Positions 31,370 through 42,436 of a DNA stretch of 64,000 nt are shown here, piece by piece. The stretch's first letter is position 1. Every line of letters starts with the position of its first letter. Under the pieces are notes generated by a model. The model saw nothing but the letters and a program-made list of their open reading frames with translations, was not told where the DNA came from and did not search any database. The DNA lies in the NCBI GenBank assembly GCA_043228905.1, contig JBHGNT010000022.1:11904001-11968000 (forward strand), written 5' to 3'. The stretch is from Azolla caroliniana. Taxonomy: Eukaryota > Polypodiophyta. A program made the translations under genes and the position numbers.

Positions 31370-32790
31370 TTTGCCAATGAATGTTGCAATTGAGAGTGCA
31401 CATTGTAGTTGTGAAAGAAATTCGTGCAAGGATTGGGTTTGGGGGATTTTATGGCTGAATCTCAATATCATGGTGAACCATCCATGGAAAATTATGCCAA
31501 AGGGGAAAATAAAGAAGATTTTGAGAAGAATAAATTGTCATCTCAACAGTTGATATGGTCGTGGATAAAGCAACATCTCATGGGTTAGAGTGAGATTCTA
31601 AAGTTCATGGTAATGTCAGATGAGTACGTACTAATAAAGATATAGATGTTGAAGATGAAGAGTGGCATCGAGTGAAGTATAAGATAGAAGGGAAGGGTGT
31701 TGCCATCCAAAGAGACACAAAAAGTACTAATGGTGAGGCAATATCAATAGATAAATCGAGAATGGATGAGGGCTTTAAGAAAAATCCTTGGTAGAAACAA
31801 TATAAAATTAGAGATTGTTTAACCAGTTACAATTTGATTCTTCAGAAAGGGTGGTGCAACCTCAATTCCAAGGACTTCGTACTTGTGGGGCTAGACAACA
31901 AAATTCTATAATTGGTGGAGGGGATGTAGTACACACAAATCCTTATGCAACTCTTGAACAAATAGTTAGCACATTTATGAATACACTTGCTCATAAAGAG
32001 CAAATTCTTACTAAAGATGTTTAATGAAAGTGAGGGACACCTTCTCATAAGAAATATATCTTATGGAAAATTTTATTTGATAAAGAATGGGATGTTTTAT
32101 GTGTAGTTAAACATAGGTGTCAGATTTAGCATGATCTCTATTACATATGCGTGGATATTCCAGATATTATATAGGTCAGTCATCACATCAATATTCAAGT
32201 GTAGTCATGATTGTTCGTGAATTGTTTTGTCCACATATAGTCTATAATGATCTTGGATATGGACATTTTTTGGTGATGGAAGTTAGGTATTTTAAGGTTT
32301 TGGTATGGTTGGTAGGAATTTATTCACCCAACAATGCTAATCAACACAGTGAGTTGTGGTCTTCTATGTGTCCAAGGTTATCAGTGGGTCGTGTTGGTTT
32401 GTTAATGGTAAATTTAATATGTGTCTTGATGCATCACAATGTACTTCATAATTCTCATTGATGGATTCTCTTGATCAATTTGAGACAAATTGACATCAAC
32501 GGTTTTGAAGTCAAATGTATGTAAATGGTTGCATCAAGATGAGGTTGAGTTTACATTTTAGTCTATGAAATATAAGGAAACATGGAGTAGGTTGGATAGA
32601 ATGTATGTTACATGCATGATAAGCCCTTTTTGCCAAAGATGCTTAATATGTCAATTGTGCAAGAGGTTGTGACTTCGGATCATTTTCCCATATGTTTGAG
32701 TTTAATAAACCTAGGTAGATATGTACGAAACATTGCTTGATCGAGTTCCTTTGAGGTTTAATTCATCTTTATTATTTCATTCCATATTTG
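31370..32790 (+). pseudogene. Decayed LINE: ORF1-like region and AP-endonuclease
   Basis: 32189-32470 encodes LVREL-type strand, CPHIVYNDLGYGHFLVMEVR, LVWLVGIYSPNNANQ and, after a frame change, WFVNGKFNMCLDASQCTS, corresponding to the GDFN motif (D to K). Near 32600-32720 it has WSRLDRMYV and VTSDHFPICLSL (the SDH catalytic motif). These are hallmarks of the exonuclease-endonuclease-phosphatase domain of LINE ORF2. Upstream (31450-31790) is a basic or acidic ORF1-like stretch with stops. RT is absent. Copy 2 is at 62403-63823. Confidence 0.75.
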
Positions 32791-33130
32791 ATAACTATAT
32801 GTAACACATTTTTGGCATGTTTTCAAAATAGATTAATTCAAAAGGATGACATGCATGGGATACAACATTACAAAACATTAATGATATTCACCGTATGTAT
32901 GGTATTCACCATATATATGGTATGATTAATGCTAGAGAGAGAGTCAAGAAGGCACACAAAAAAGTAATTGTCTATTATAAACCTTGGCTTAAACTACTTA
33001 TAAAGTTTAAATATTCATTTTCATGTGAAACGCCCATAAAAATTATACACTTCAAATGACATGCCAAAATTTTATTTTCCATGTCATATATATTATATGT
33101 ATATATGTCACATATTATTATATAAATATA
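32791..33130. other. AT-rich spacer, no gene seen
   Basis: The segmental duplication can be followed to 32967 (matching the last base of the window). Short direct repeats around 'atggtattcacc' (32892-32925). No coding motif. Confidence 0.5.
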
Positions 33131-33134
33131 TATA

Positions 33135-33833
33135 CGTACTATGTACTACCTCGTCACTATTTGGGGGAGAAACATTAAATAGGTGAAGCCCGTGAATCTA
33201 GAGCTTGGACGGCCATAAACTCGTCTCGGACATCGTAGATGATCGGAGCTGTCCAATATTTTAGATGCAAGGAAAAACAAAAAGAAGATAGATAAAGTAA
33301 AAAATAGAAAAAAAGGAGAGGGAGAGAGAATGTAACTTTTGGAGGGAAATTTTGAATCTTTTCTCTCTCTCTCTTTCCTCTTTGCGTGCTCTCTTCTGCA
33401 CGTTTTCTCTCTCCGTTTCATCTCTGCGTGCTCTCTCGCTCTCTCTGTCTCTCGTGGGTAAAAAACCAAGTGAGATCTTTTATTTATTTATCGCCATGTT
33501 TATCTTGTGCCACTTTTATATGTTTGTATCCTAGACATGTTGTTTTTGTTCCATTTTTAGGGTGAGGTTTCTCTTAAGCATCTTGTTCACTTAGACTAAT
33601 GTTCTTATCAACATTGTGCAAGGTTAGCTCTTAACTCTTGTGGAGTATTTTGTTCTCCTATATCGTGCTCTTCTTCCGGAATATGGGAGTCTTTTCTCAT
33701 CATTGACAACTAATCTATATCTGACATTTAAGGTGACATATGTATTGGAAAAGGTATAATTTCTTGTGGGTGGAACAACAACAAAGGATGTGACTTTCTA
33801 AAGTGCTCACAAGTGGGTAAAAAACCAGGTATT
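33135..33833 (+). repeat. Left arm of a long inverted repeat
   Basis: Aligns inverted with 34725-35395 over about 700 bp: both contain 'cctcgtcactatttgggggagaaacattaaataggtgaagcccgtgaatctag' (one arm reversed), a CT/GA-rich tract, 'gtgggtaaaaaacca' and 'tatttatcgccatgtttatcttgtgccac'. No transposase frame. See the findings for interpretation. Confidence 0.85.
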
Positions 33834-33935
33834 TGGTATTTTTATCTTTGCCTTTTGGTATAGTCATAGCCATAGCTATATATTTGTTTTTAGATACAAA
33901 GATCAAACACTTGGAATAAAAGATTTGAAGCTTAG

Positions 33936-34362
33936 TGTCAAGATTCGAACTCTTGACATAACCATGTTGTAATCGAGTGTTATGTGTTAACCACATATCT
34001 AGCATATAATCACGTATATACTTCCTCATTTTAGGTTTTAGCTAGCATCATGTGCATAATTCCTCCCTTGTATTATTTACACTTGGCACATGTATGCGTA
34101 CCTACTGCCTACATGCTCTATTGTATCACATGAGTGCAACATGTACGCATGCCAGTTAGTATAAATAGTTGAGTTCACCTTGAAGGAATTCAAGGTGAAC
34201 AACGCCAGTCATGGACATATCAATCTAGTATTCTCGTTTCGCCCAATCTTGTCTCCTTAATCATCATCTCTATCTTTATGCTCTTGTGTCATTCCATCAT
34301 CGCTCCGTCGTAACCTCATCATCCGTGCTCCGTCTTAGTCCGCGCTTGGTGTGTCCGTGACA
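33936..34362 (+). repeat. E-type solo LTR with antisense tRNA-like block
   Basis: 427 bp, starts TGTCAAGATTCGAACTC and ends GTGTCCGTGACA (TGTCA..TGACA). CTTAG occurs on both sides (33931-33935, 34363-34367), a perfect 5-bp target duplication, so this is a solo LTR. It has a TATAAATAG near 34159. The first about 73 bp on the minus strand are tRNA-like, with A-box-like TGTGGTTAACACA and B-box-like AGTTCGAATCTT. Confidence 0.88.
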
Positions 34363-34724
34363 CTTAGATTACATATCTAAGTAGATCTATAGAATGAGTT
34401 ATCTCTTTATCACCTAGATGACATGTTTGGTGGATTTACAATCCCTTTTAGGAACTTGTTGAAACTGACACATGTGATCCCATACATGAATGTTGGGTTG
34501 ATGATTTTTTCCTCTTGTCTATAATTGTAGGATTAAATTAACCACGGTGTTTCCAATAGGAAATTGACCCTTCATCATATCTGTCGAGTCCACCTCTACA
34601 TCTCAAGTAAGTTCTCCGCCCAACTTTAAATTTCTAAGTTGAAGTGTGGACTATCATTCTAAGTTGAAGGTATGACTATCATCTCATGTTTTGCAAGGTA
34701 TGACTATCATTCTAAGTTGAAGTG

Positions 34725-35104
34725 TGGTTTTTTACCCACTTTCGAGCTCTTCAGAAAGTCGCATCCTTTGTTGTTGTTCCACCCACGAGAAATTATACCT
34801 TTTCCAATACATATGTCACTTTAAATGTTAGATATAGACCAGTTGTCAATGATGAGAAAAGACTCCCATATTCCGGAAGAAGAGCACGATATAGGAGAAC
34901 AAAATACTCCACAAGAGTTAAGAGTTGACCCTGCACAAGGTTAATAAGAACATTAGACTAAGTGAACAAGATGCTTAAGAGAAACCTCACCCTAAAAATG
35001 GAACAAAAACAACATGTCTGGGATACAAACATATAAGTGGCACAAGATAAACATGGCGATAAATAAATAAAAGATCTTACCTGGTTTTTTACCCATGAGA
35101 GACA

Positions 35105-35161
<57 letters not shown>

Positions 35162-35395
35162 CAAAATTTCCCTCTAGAAGTTACATTCTCTCTCCCTCTC
35201 TCTCTCTCTCCTTTTTTTCTATTTTGTACTTTATCTATCTTCTTTTTGTTTTTCTCTACATCTAAAATGTTGGACAGCTCCGATCGTCTACAATTTCCGA
35301 GAAGAGTTGAGGGTCGTCCAAGCCCTAGATTCACGGGCTTCACCTATTTAATGTTTCTCCCCCAAATAGTGACGAGGTGTACATAGTACTATGTA
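34725..35395 (-). repeat. Right arm of the long inverted repeat
   Basis: Inverted partner of 33135-33833, with moderate divergence and a (GA)n expansion at 35109-35157 where the left arm has a shorter CT-rich tract. The arms are separated by about 890 bp, of which 427 bp is the solo LTR. Confidence 0.85.
35109..35157. repeat. GA dinucleotide microsatellite
   Basis: Nearly pure (GA)n of about 25 repeats within the right inverted-repeat arm. Confidence 0.95.
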
Positions 35396-36930
35396 CTATT
35401 AATTGTGTGTAATGATATATGTTTTTATATTATATGTTTTTTTTCCCAAAAAATATATGTTTTTCGGAACAAGTTTAAAATAATATCATCATCATGTAAT
35501 AATAATATATATTCTCAAATCTTTATTTTGTACTAATAATATTAGTTGAAATTTTAAACAATAATCTTTATTAAATACTTTAAGAGTGTAAACTCTAGGT
35601 TTCATTTTAATGTTTACGTTTTAAGTTAAAACTATTTTTTTTATTAACCTTTGTTTTCATACTTCTTAGTAAAAACATTAACAAGATATTTATTTTATGT
35701 ATTTCATTATCATCTTTGTGAGGTAGTTATGCTAAATTGTGTACCTTTTATAGTAATGACATGTATAACAATGTAGCATTACATAGACTCTAGACCTTTT
35801 CATTTTTAAAATTTGTATGTCAAATGACATGTAGTTTTTGCAATTTTATGTCATATGACATACATCTTTAAAAAATGCCCGTAAAAACACTTTGATACTA
35901 ACCCGTCAAATCTAGGCCCTGACACCATACCTTCCTTTTTTATGTATAGCCTTAAATTCCAATCAATGTGCCTTTTTAGTATAGCCTTCTTTCTATAGCC
36001 TTCCAAACACAACGTGCCAATGATTGTATGTACCATCAAACAATGTGATCAAGTATTCGCGAATCATAAGAAGAAGACAAAACCCTATATGGACACGTGT
36101 ATATTCTACATATCTATCTATATGTATATAATATAGAATCTTCCCACTTTATATAATTGGAGACACATCCCACACCTATATACTAACTAATGCCATAATT
36201 GTAATGTGTGATATCATATATTCATGTGTGTGTGTGTGTTTGTTGTCGCATGTCAGCAACTCATATCTAGCGTGATAGATTGACATATTCGCATTCGTGG
36301 GGTTTCCCATTTGAATGCAAACGAATATGCATACAAATGCATGGTCAAGTATTCGTTGAACCCAACAACAAAAAAACTTCATTATTTAGTTTCTTAGGAT
36401 AAAAAAAAAGGGACTTGACAATAAAAAGGGACATTAAAAGAGGAACTTTTTTATAATAAACGTAAAAGTATTTGTTTTATTTTTAATAAATAAATAAAAT
36501 AAAATAAAGGGTCATTAACTCCTCACTTTTTATTCTCTCAAAATTTATGGATATTTTATTTTTATCTTGTCATTAAAAATTGGACTTTACACTAATCATA
36601 TTTCTATAATAAATATAAAAATATTCGATTTTTTTAAAATGAATTATTTAAAATAAAGGTTCATAAACACTCCCCTTTTTTATTTGACACTGTAAAGGAG
36701 AGTTAATACTAATCATTTTTTTATAATCTATTAATGAATGACGGTTCTCTTTTTAGTGAATTAAATTTATTTTAAATAAATAAATATTTTGTATATTAAT
36801 GTTGCAAAACGAATGGTTTTATAATATTCTTGGGGCCATTTCGTATTCTCGAATATTAAGAATATCACACATTAAGAATATAGAGAATATTGTGCATGTG
36901 TCAATCTATGTGTGGCGTACATCCACATGT
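35396..36930. other. AT-rich intergenic DNA, no gene seen
   Basis: Very AT-rich with poly-A/T and TATA runs, and a (TG)n at about 36225-36240. 35930-36060 repeats a block also found at 11380-11480 and 39060-39150 ('ttccaatcaatgtgcc', 'gtgccaatgaatgtatgt'). No protein motif in any frame. Confidence 0.6.
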
Positions 36931-38140
36931 GAAAACGAGACATCATGCATATTGAAACTCATACATGATGCAAACTTCAAATAATGATTATAGATGTGAT
37001 GCCATATTCTTGGCTATGGAGTCCTCTTTTCATTATAGATATCCCATGTGAAAAGACCAATATCTCATGCTTGTGCCACTACCCACCATATTGATGGAGA
37101 AGCTACTAATGTCAAATAAATAAATAGATAAAAGTATGCTCAACGTAAACCATTCACACCCATCAGCAATGTGAATTAATATGGTACTTGAAAATAAATC
37201 TGAGAGAGGTGGTGCACATTTTGAACCTTCACAATGATGGAGAAGCATGAAATCACATGATCAAGTATAAAAAACCGAGATTATAATTGGGCAAAACAAT
37301 AAGATCATCTATGTAGTGAAGATGAAATGTTGTGATAGAAGTTGATGGAGAGCCTTTCCTAAACCAAAAATTGGGAACTCATGAACAAGCATGCAACACA
37401 AACTATGGCACTAGTGACACTAAAAATTACGTCTAGTTGTATAGTAGAGCATATACTGTCATGAAGATTTCACCTCAGGGAAGATAGTGACATATTCGAA
37501 GCTTGGTTTTGACCTCCAAGCGAAAAGTTGCGAGATCATATGTTAATTTCGGACAGCAAGAATTGAACATGCTACATTGACCAAAGTACACATCCATCCA
37601 CCAGAGGACATTCAAAAGGGGGAGGTTATAAACATAAATCTCGGAAATTTCAACCCCTCTCAAGAAGAGAGGGAAACTTTAAAAATTTCAAAAACTACAA
37701 TCCCCCTGAAAGGGGGAGGGCTACTTCGAAACTCTACCCATGAGTCATGACCAGTGTTGAGTAAAGTTTTTAATCCGTATCACAAATTTGCCTACTTTTG
37801 ATTAAACTAACTAGATTTTAAAAAATTTAATTGGCCATTTTTCTATCAATGTTCTTGTCATTTGGAACTTCTTGAATTTTTTTAAAAAAATCATCACATA
37901 CCAAATTCTATAGCATGAACATTCAATACAAATTTTACAATAGATATAATATTGAGAACATTGGTAACTAAGTAAACCATTGACAAAATTTTACTATACA
38001 ATATTGAAACATCACATACTGATACCATATTGAAACAAAAATACTAGATTGACCAATAGATATAATGAACATCAAATGCCATATTGAAACACAAATACCA
38101 TGTTAAAATATGGCATATCATATTGAAACATCACATACCA
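36931..38140. repeat. Dispersed noncoding repeats, including an empty hAT target site
   Basis: 36940-37330 resembles 11490-11737 and 39340-39720. At 37316-37330 'tagtgaagatgaaatg' corresponds to the sequence around the hAT insertion but without the element. 37620-38140 resembles 26640-27430 and 60890-61690 ('attgagaacattgg.aactaagtaaaccattga'). Confidence 0.6.
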
Positions 38141-40400
38141 AAATCGTAGAACATTTATATCTAATTATCTTAGCAAGAGAGAACCAAGTCATTCATTGCA
38201 TGGGGAGATTCCAAAACATATTAGATAAAATTTCCAAAATTTCGATCTACATCTTTTATGAAGTTCACAATGTCATCATCATCATCAGAAGTTATTGTGG
38301 AAATATGACAACATGCTTTGCTTCACCACAACAAATTTTAGGCACTGAAGTCATGTTCTTCTAGATTAGGTCCTCCGATAGATATTTATATCAATGTATC
38401 TACCACATTGCTTTTTAGTCTATTTCTAAACCTATTCTTTGCTAGATTTAAGCCACTAAATCCTCTCTCACATGGTAATATAGAAGAGTATCGAATTAAC
38501 CCTCTCAATGAAAGCTTAAAAACCGTGGATAACTTTTCTTTTCACACATAAATACAATTTATCATATACCCAAACATCTAAAAAATCTCTTCCTAGCCAT
38601 TCTCTGGTAGCTTTCTTTCCTTCGTTGTGTTCGTCAAAATTTTCATTCTTCGCCATCTTTGTCGAAATTTTCGTTGTCTTCTCTTCCCAATTTCAGAATT
38701 TGAAGCCAAAAAAATCTTTGTTTTCCTTGTTGGTCCACGGAATTTTTTAACATGGATTTGCAAGAGATATTTAAAAGTATATATATTAAAAATTATAAAT
38801 GATAGTAAATTCTTGAGAATGAGTGTTGGTGTAGGGTCATGGAGATAGAGAGAACGAAAGCATTTTGCTTTGATGGATATGGTTTTGTTGGTGTTGGTGT
38901 AGGGTTATGGAGATAAAGAGAACAAGAGCTACTTGCTTTGATGGATATAGTTGTTTAGGGTTTATATGATTATGGATATGTATAGATCTCAAGACTAGAG
39001 CCGTTACTGATTACTCTCTTTCCAATTATTTAAAAAACTCCAGAGTTCATACCCTTTTTTTGTATAGCCTTTAATTCCAATCAATGTGTGACTTTCTTGT
39101 ATAACACGTGCCAATGAATGTATGTACCATCATACCATGTGATCTAGTATTCATCGAGTATATAATATAGAATCTTCCCACTTTATATAATTGGAATCTC
39201 ATTCCACACCTATATATTAATTAATGCCATAGTTGTATATTGTAATGTTTGATGTCATATTTCATGTGGGTGTGAGTGCATTGGTTGTCGTATGCGAGCA
39301 ACTCGTATTTAGCATACACCCACATGTGAAAAACGAGACATCATGACTATTGAAACTCATATATGATTAATGATCATAGATGTGATGCCATATTCGTGGG
39401 CCATGGCTATGGAGGCCTCTTTTCATTATAGATATCCCATGTGAAAAGACCAATATCTCATGTTGTGCCACCAAATTGATGGAGAAGCTACTAATGTCAA
39501 ATAAATAAATAGATAAAAGTATGCACAACGTAAACCATTCACAACCAATTGTGTTGTTGATTAATATGTCACTTGGAAATAAATCCCGTTGGTGCACATT
39601 TTGAACCTTCACAATGATGGAGAAGCATGAAAAACTTGGAACGTTAAATCACATGATCAAGTAGAAAAGACTGAGAATATAATTGGCCAAACAATAAGAT
39701 CATCTTGATAGTGAAGATGCAATGTTGTGATAAAAGTCGATTGGCGAGCCTTTCCTAAACTAAGAATTTGGAACACATGTACAACAAACATGTAACACAG
39801 AACCATGGCACTAGTGACATTAAAAATTACGTTTAGGTGTACAACAGAGCATGGAGCCAAATTTGCGTAAAACATACAAACAACGATACAACAAAATATT
39901 CAAGCGAATTCCCCTTTTTATTTTTTAGGTTGTCAATATCATTTAAAAATCCCCCTCATGCATAAATGCTCCACTAAGCATTGTCATAATGTGAAGAGCT
40001 TACACGTAGAAATGGGTTAAACGAAAATTTCATCTCCTTAATCCTTACCAACATTCCTCTTAAACCACTCCAAGTAACGGAGTAGAGAATTATCTCACAT
40101 GTATCTGAATTGCCCTTTCATTACTTGAAACTAATTCTCCCTTCCGTTATTCATTAACAATTGTTTTCAATTATTGACTATCTGACTCGCAATCAAACAT
40201 GGATCACCACGTTTATTTTTATGAAATCCATGCTTTCTTAGATGTAGGCAACTAAATCCTCTTTCACATGTTACCATAGAAGAGCATGTAATCGAACGGA
40301 ACCTAAACGGTTTCTCCTTTTCCATGTGGGTGTGCAGACACGAGTTGCTCACATGAGACAACATACAAAACGAGATGAAATATGATATAAGAAATTATAG
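38141..40400. other. AT-rich intergenic repeats, no gene seen
   Basis: 38880-38960 resembles 11270-11340 ('tttgatggatat.gttgtttaggg'). 39390-39720 is another copy of the repeat carrying the empty hAT site (39706-39720). 39730-40170 resembles 26210-26590. No convincing coding frame or RNA gene. Confidence 0.55.
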
Positions 40401-40829
40401 ACATGGCATGTATTGTTTAATTTCTATAAGTGTGTAAGGCCTTTCAAAATATTATTAAACAAGGGAAAATTATACATGTGTTGTATATAAAAGTGGCAAG
40501 ATTATATAGATATATATCTATACATACTGGCATACATGTGCTTGTTTAGGGATTCGTCTTTTAATTATTCATGAAATACTTTGTAACGTGGTTTCATATG
40601 ATACTTTCTAATGGAGAATCGTGTTTCAAAAATCATTAAGCACTTTAAAGTTGTTAACTTCTCAAATTTGTATGTTTACGATTGTGGGAAATGGGCCAAA
40701 TACATAAGACATGAGGTATGCAAATACACAACGTGCAAGTGGAAATATGTACATATTATGGAGGCATTTCCAAGCACGAGACTTGAAAGCTACAAAGACG
40801 TGTGGAACTTTTTGGACATGAGTACCTTA

Positions 40830-40981
40830 TTTGGTATGATTATAAAAGGACTCTTGAAGTGTGATCTATGCATAACTCAATATATATCTCAAAACCACCA
40901 ACACAACCATATCATCAAACCTCTCACCATATACATATCAATAATATAGCCATTTGACATCAACCTTACGGTATATACTCA
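40830..40981 (+). promoter_or_regulatory. Core promoter and leader of the open terpene synthase
   Basis: TATAAAAGG at 40841-40849, about 140 bp before the ATG at 40982. It is followed by 'accaccaacacaaccatat' and 'atacatatcaataatatag'. The same blocks occur at copy 2 (10625-10830, minus) and in the relic at 3760-3905. Inferred transcription start near 40870-40880. No intron acceptor is needed before the ATG. Confidence 0.65.
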
Positions 40982-42436
40982 ATGGTGATCCTCAATGGGA
41001 ATAATAGTCTTGCGAATCTCGAGTCCGTGAGGCCGGGCTCCGTGATGTCACTACAAGGGTTAAATATAGGCTTTGTGAAACTGGCCTCCAAGTGGGCCCA
41101 AGATTCCCATTTCACATTATCATCGCGCTCGATGCATACCTCCTCTCGAATCAACTCTCGGCCATGCCCACACCGAGCTACAAGCCTAAATTTGTTGCCA
41201 TTGCGGTGCTCAATGGGGGCAGCCTCTGAATTGCACCCAGACCATGCCCATGTGAGTGTGGAGCACGATACTTGGACACAAGTTTCCAGTTTCACATCGC
41301 CGTGTATCAAGTTCTTGCAAACCGAATGTGACTCACGGATCCCAACTTGTGGTTCCGGTTTCATCTTGCCACCAATCCGATGCTCGTTCCCCACCAAATT
41401 GCACCCGCAATGCGAGACTATAAGGATGGTGTGCGAGCCATGGATCCTTAACTTGGCTCGCCCCGGTTCCGAGCAGCTCATCCTCGATTGTCTCATCCCC
41501 CGCTATGTGTGCCGCCTTTTCCCGGAAGCAACCGACCTCCGAGATCTTGAAACCATCACCAATTTCATTGCTTGGTTGTTCTTGTCGGACGACATAGAAG
41601 ACACTGGCCCTTTGTTACTCGGTACCGAAGGTCGTGGTTTCATGGGGTCTCATGATCATGGTCCTCCATCTACCACCAATGTTTGGGCACAATCGGTTCT
41701 TTCTAAACTCCGCGACCCACAATCTCCTATCAATGTCGTCCTTTTCGACAATTCGAGTGACTGCCGTGCCCAGAGCTTAATCATGTTAGATGCATTGGGG
41801 GAACTATGGGGGAAGATGTCATCTCGGCTCGTCCCACAAGCGCGGTCGCGCTTCATATCGGTCATGCAAGATCATCTTCATGCCGTCTGCCTTCAGCCCA
41901 CAAGCAAACGAGCATTTTGGCGGCACGAGGAGGGAGGCGATATGAACAAGAACGTAGAGGAATATAGGGCTATTCGCCGGCATTCCTCGGGCTTCCTTGT
42001 CGGTTTCGAGCTAGTCCTCTACGTGTTAGGCCTAGATGAGGATCCCATCCATCTCCACCCACTCGTAGAGGAGTTCCGGGACCTCGTCTTAGACTACATA
42101 TGGATGTGCAACGACATCGTGTCGTGCCACATGGAGGCTTCCCTCGGTTACAATTTCAACCTTCCGTGGGTCGTGTATGAGAGTGGTGCATTCGGGTCCT
42201 TCCAGGACTCGGTGGAAGTTGTGGTGGGTATGATGAATAGTGTGGATGCTCGGTGTGCACAAGTAGTTGATGCCATCCAACGGAATGAGGAGTTGATACG
42301 AAAGGAGCCGAAGCTCAATGCTTACTTGGCGACCATGGTGTCGTGGATGTCCGGCACGCTTTGTTGGTCCTTTGAAACCTATCGTTATGGCCTCAAACAC
42401 GACAATGAGCATCACAAGCATACAATATCTTGTTGA
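40982..42436 (+). CDS. Microbial-type terpene synthase (MTPSL), open, intronless
   Basis: 484 residues without stops or introns. Metal-binding motif LSDDIEDT (D203, D204, D207). Second Mg motif NDIVSCHME (N377, S381, E385), matching N/D-D-x-x-S-x-x-x-E. Effector-arginine region EYRAIRRHSSGF (about 328-338). C-terminal W-x5-RY (WSFETYRYG). FILPPIRCSFPTKLHP (about 127-142) is where a canonical class I synthase of this type starts. These features define class I terpene synthases that ionise prenyl diphosphates; plant members of the microbial type make mono- and sesquiterpenes, usually in the cytosol. Odd: about 120 extra N-terminal residues with a degenerate second LLPLRCS motif (70-77), absent from copy 2. 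The product cannot be predicted. The start is the first in-frame ATG and is conserved in position in copy 2. Confidence 0.92.
   Translation: MVILNGNNSLANLESVRPGSVMSLQGLNIGFVKLASKWAQDSHFTLSSRSMHTSSRINSRPCPHRATSLNLLPLRCSMGAASELHPDHAHVSVEHDTWTQVSSFTSPCIKFLQTECDSRIPTCGSGFILPPIRCSFPTKLHPQCETIRMVCEPWILNLARPGSEQLILDCLIPRYVCRLFPEATDLRDLETITNFIAWLFLSDDIEDTGPLLLGTEGRGFMGSHDHGPPSTTNVWAQSVLSKLRDPQSPINVVLFDNSSDCRAQSLIMLDALGELWGKMSSRLVPQARSRFISVMQDHLHAVCLQPTSKRAFWRHEEGGDMNKNVEEYRAIRRHSSGFLVGFELVLYVLGLDEDPIHLHPLVEEFRDLVLDYIWMCNDIVSCHMEASLGYNFNLPWVVYESGAFGSFQDSVEVVVGMMNSVDARCAQVVDAIQRNEELIRKEPKLNAYLATMVSWMSGTLCWSFETYRYGLKHDNEHHKHTISC

Larger units (their letters stand above)
17329..32967. repeat. Segmental duplication, copy 1
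   Basis: Direct duplicate of 47967-64000. It covers Copia C, Copia B, chromovirus gag/LTR, hAT right end, noncoding flank, element F LTR and LINE, in the same order and orientation. The duplication continues past the right edge of the window. Confidence 0.9.

Noticed and set aside
36799-36984. Short + frames in the AT-rich 36-39 kb region
   Set aside because: AT-driven random frames without motifs; part of dispersed noncoding repeats.
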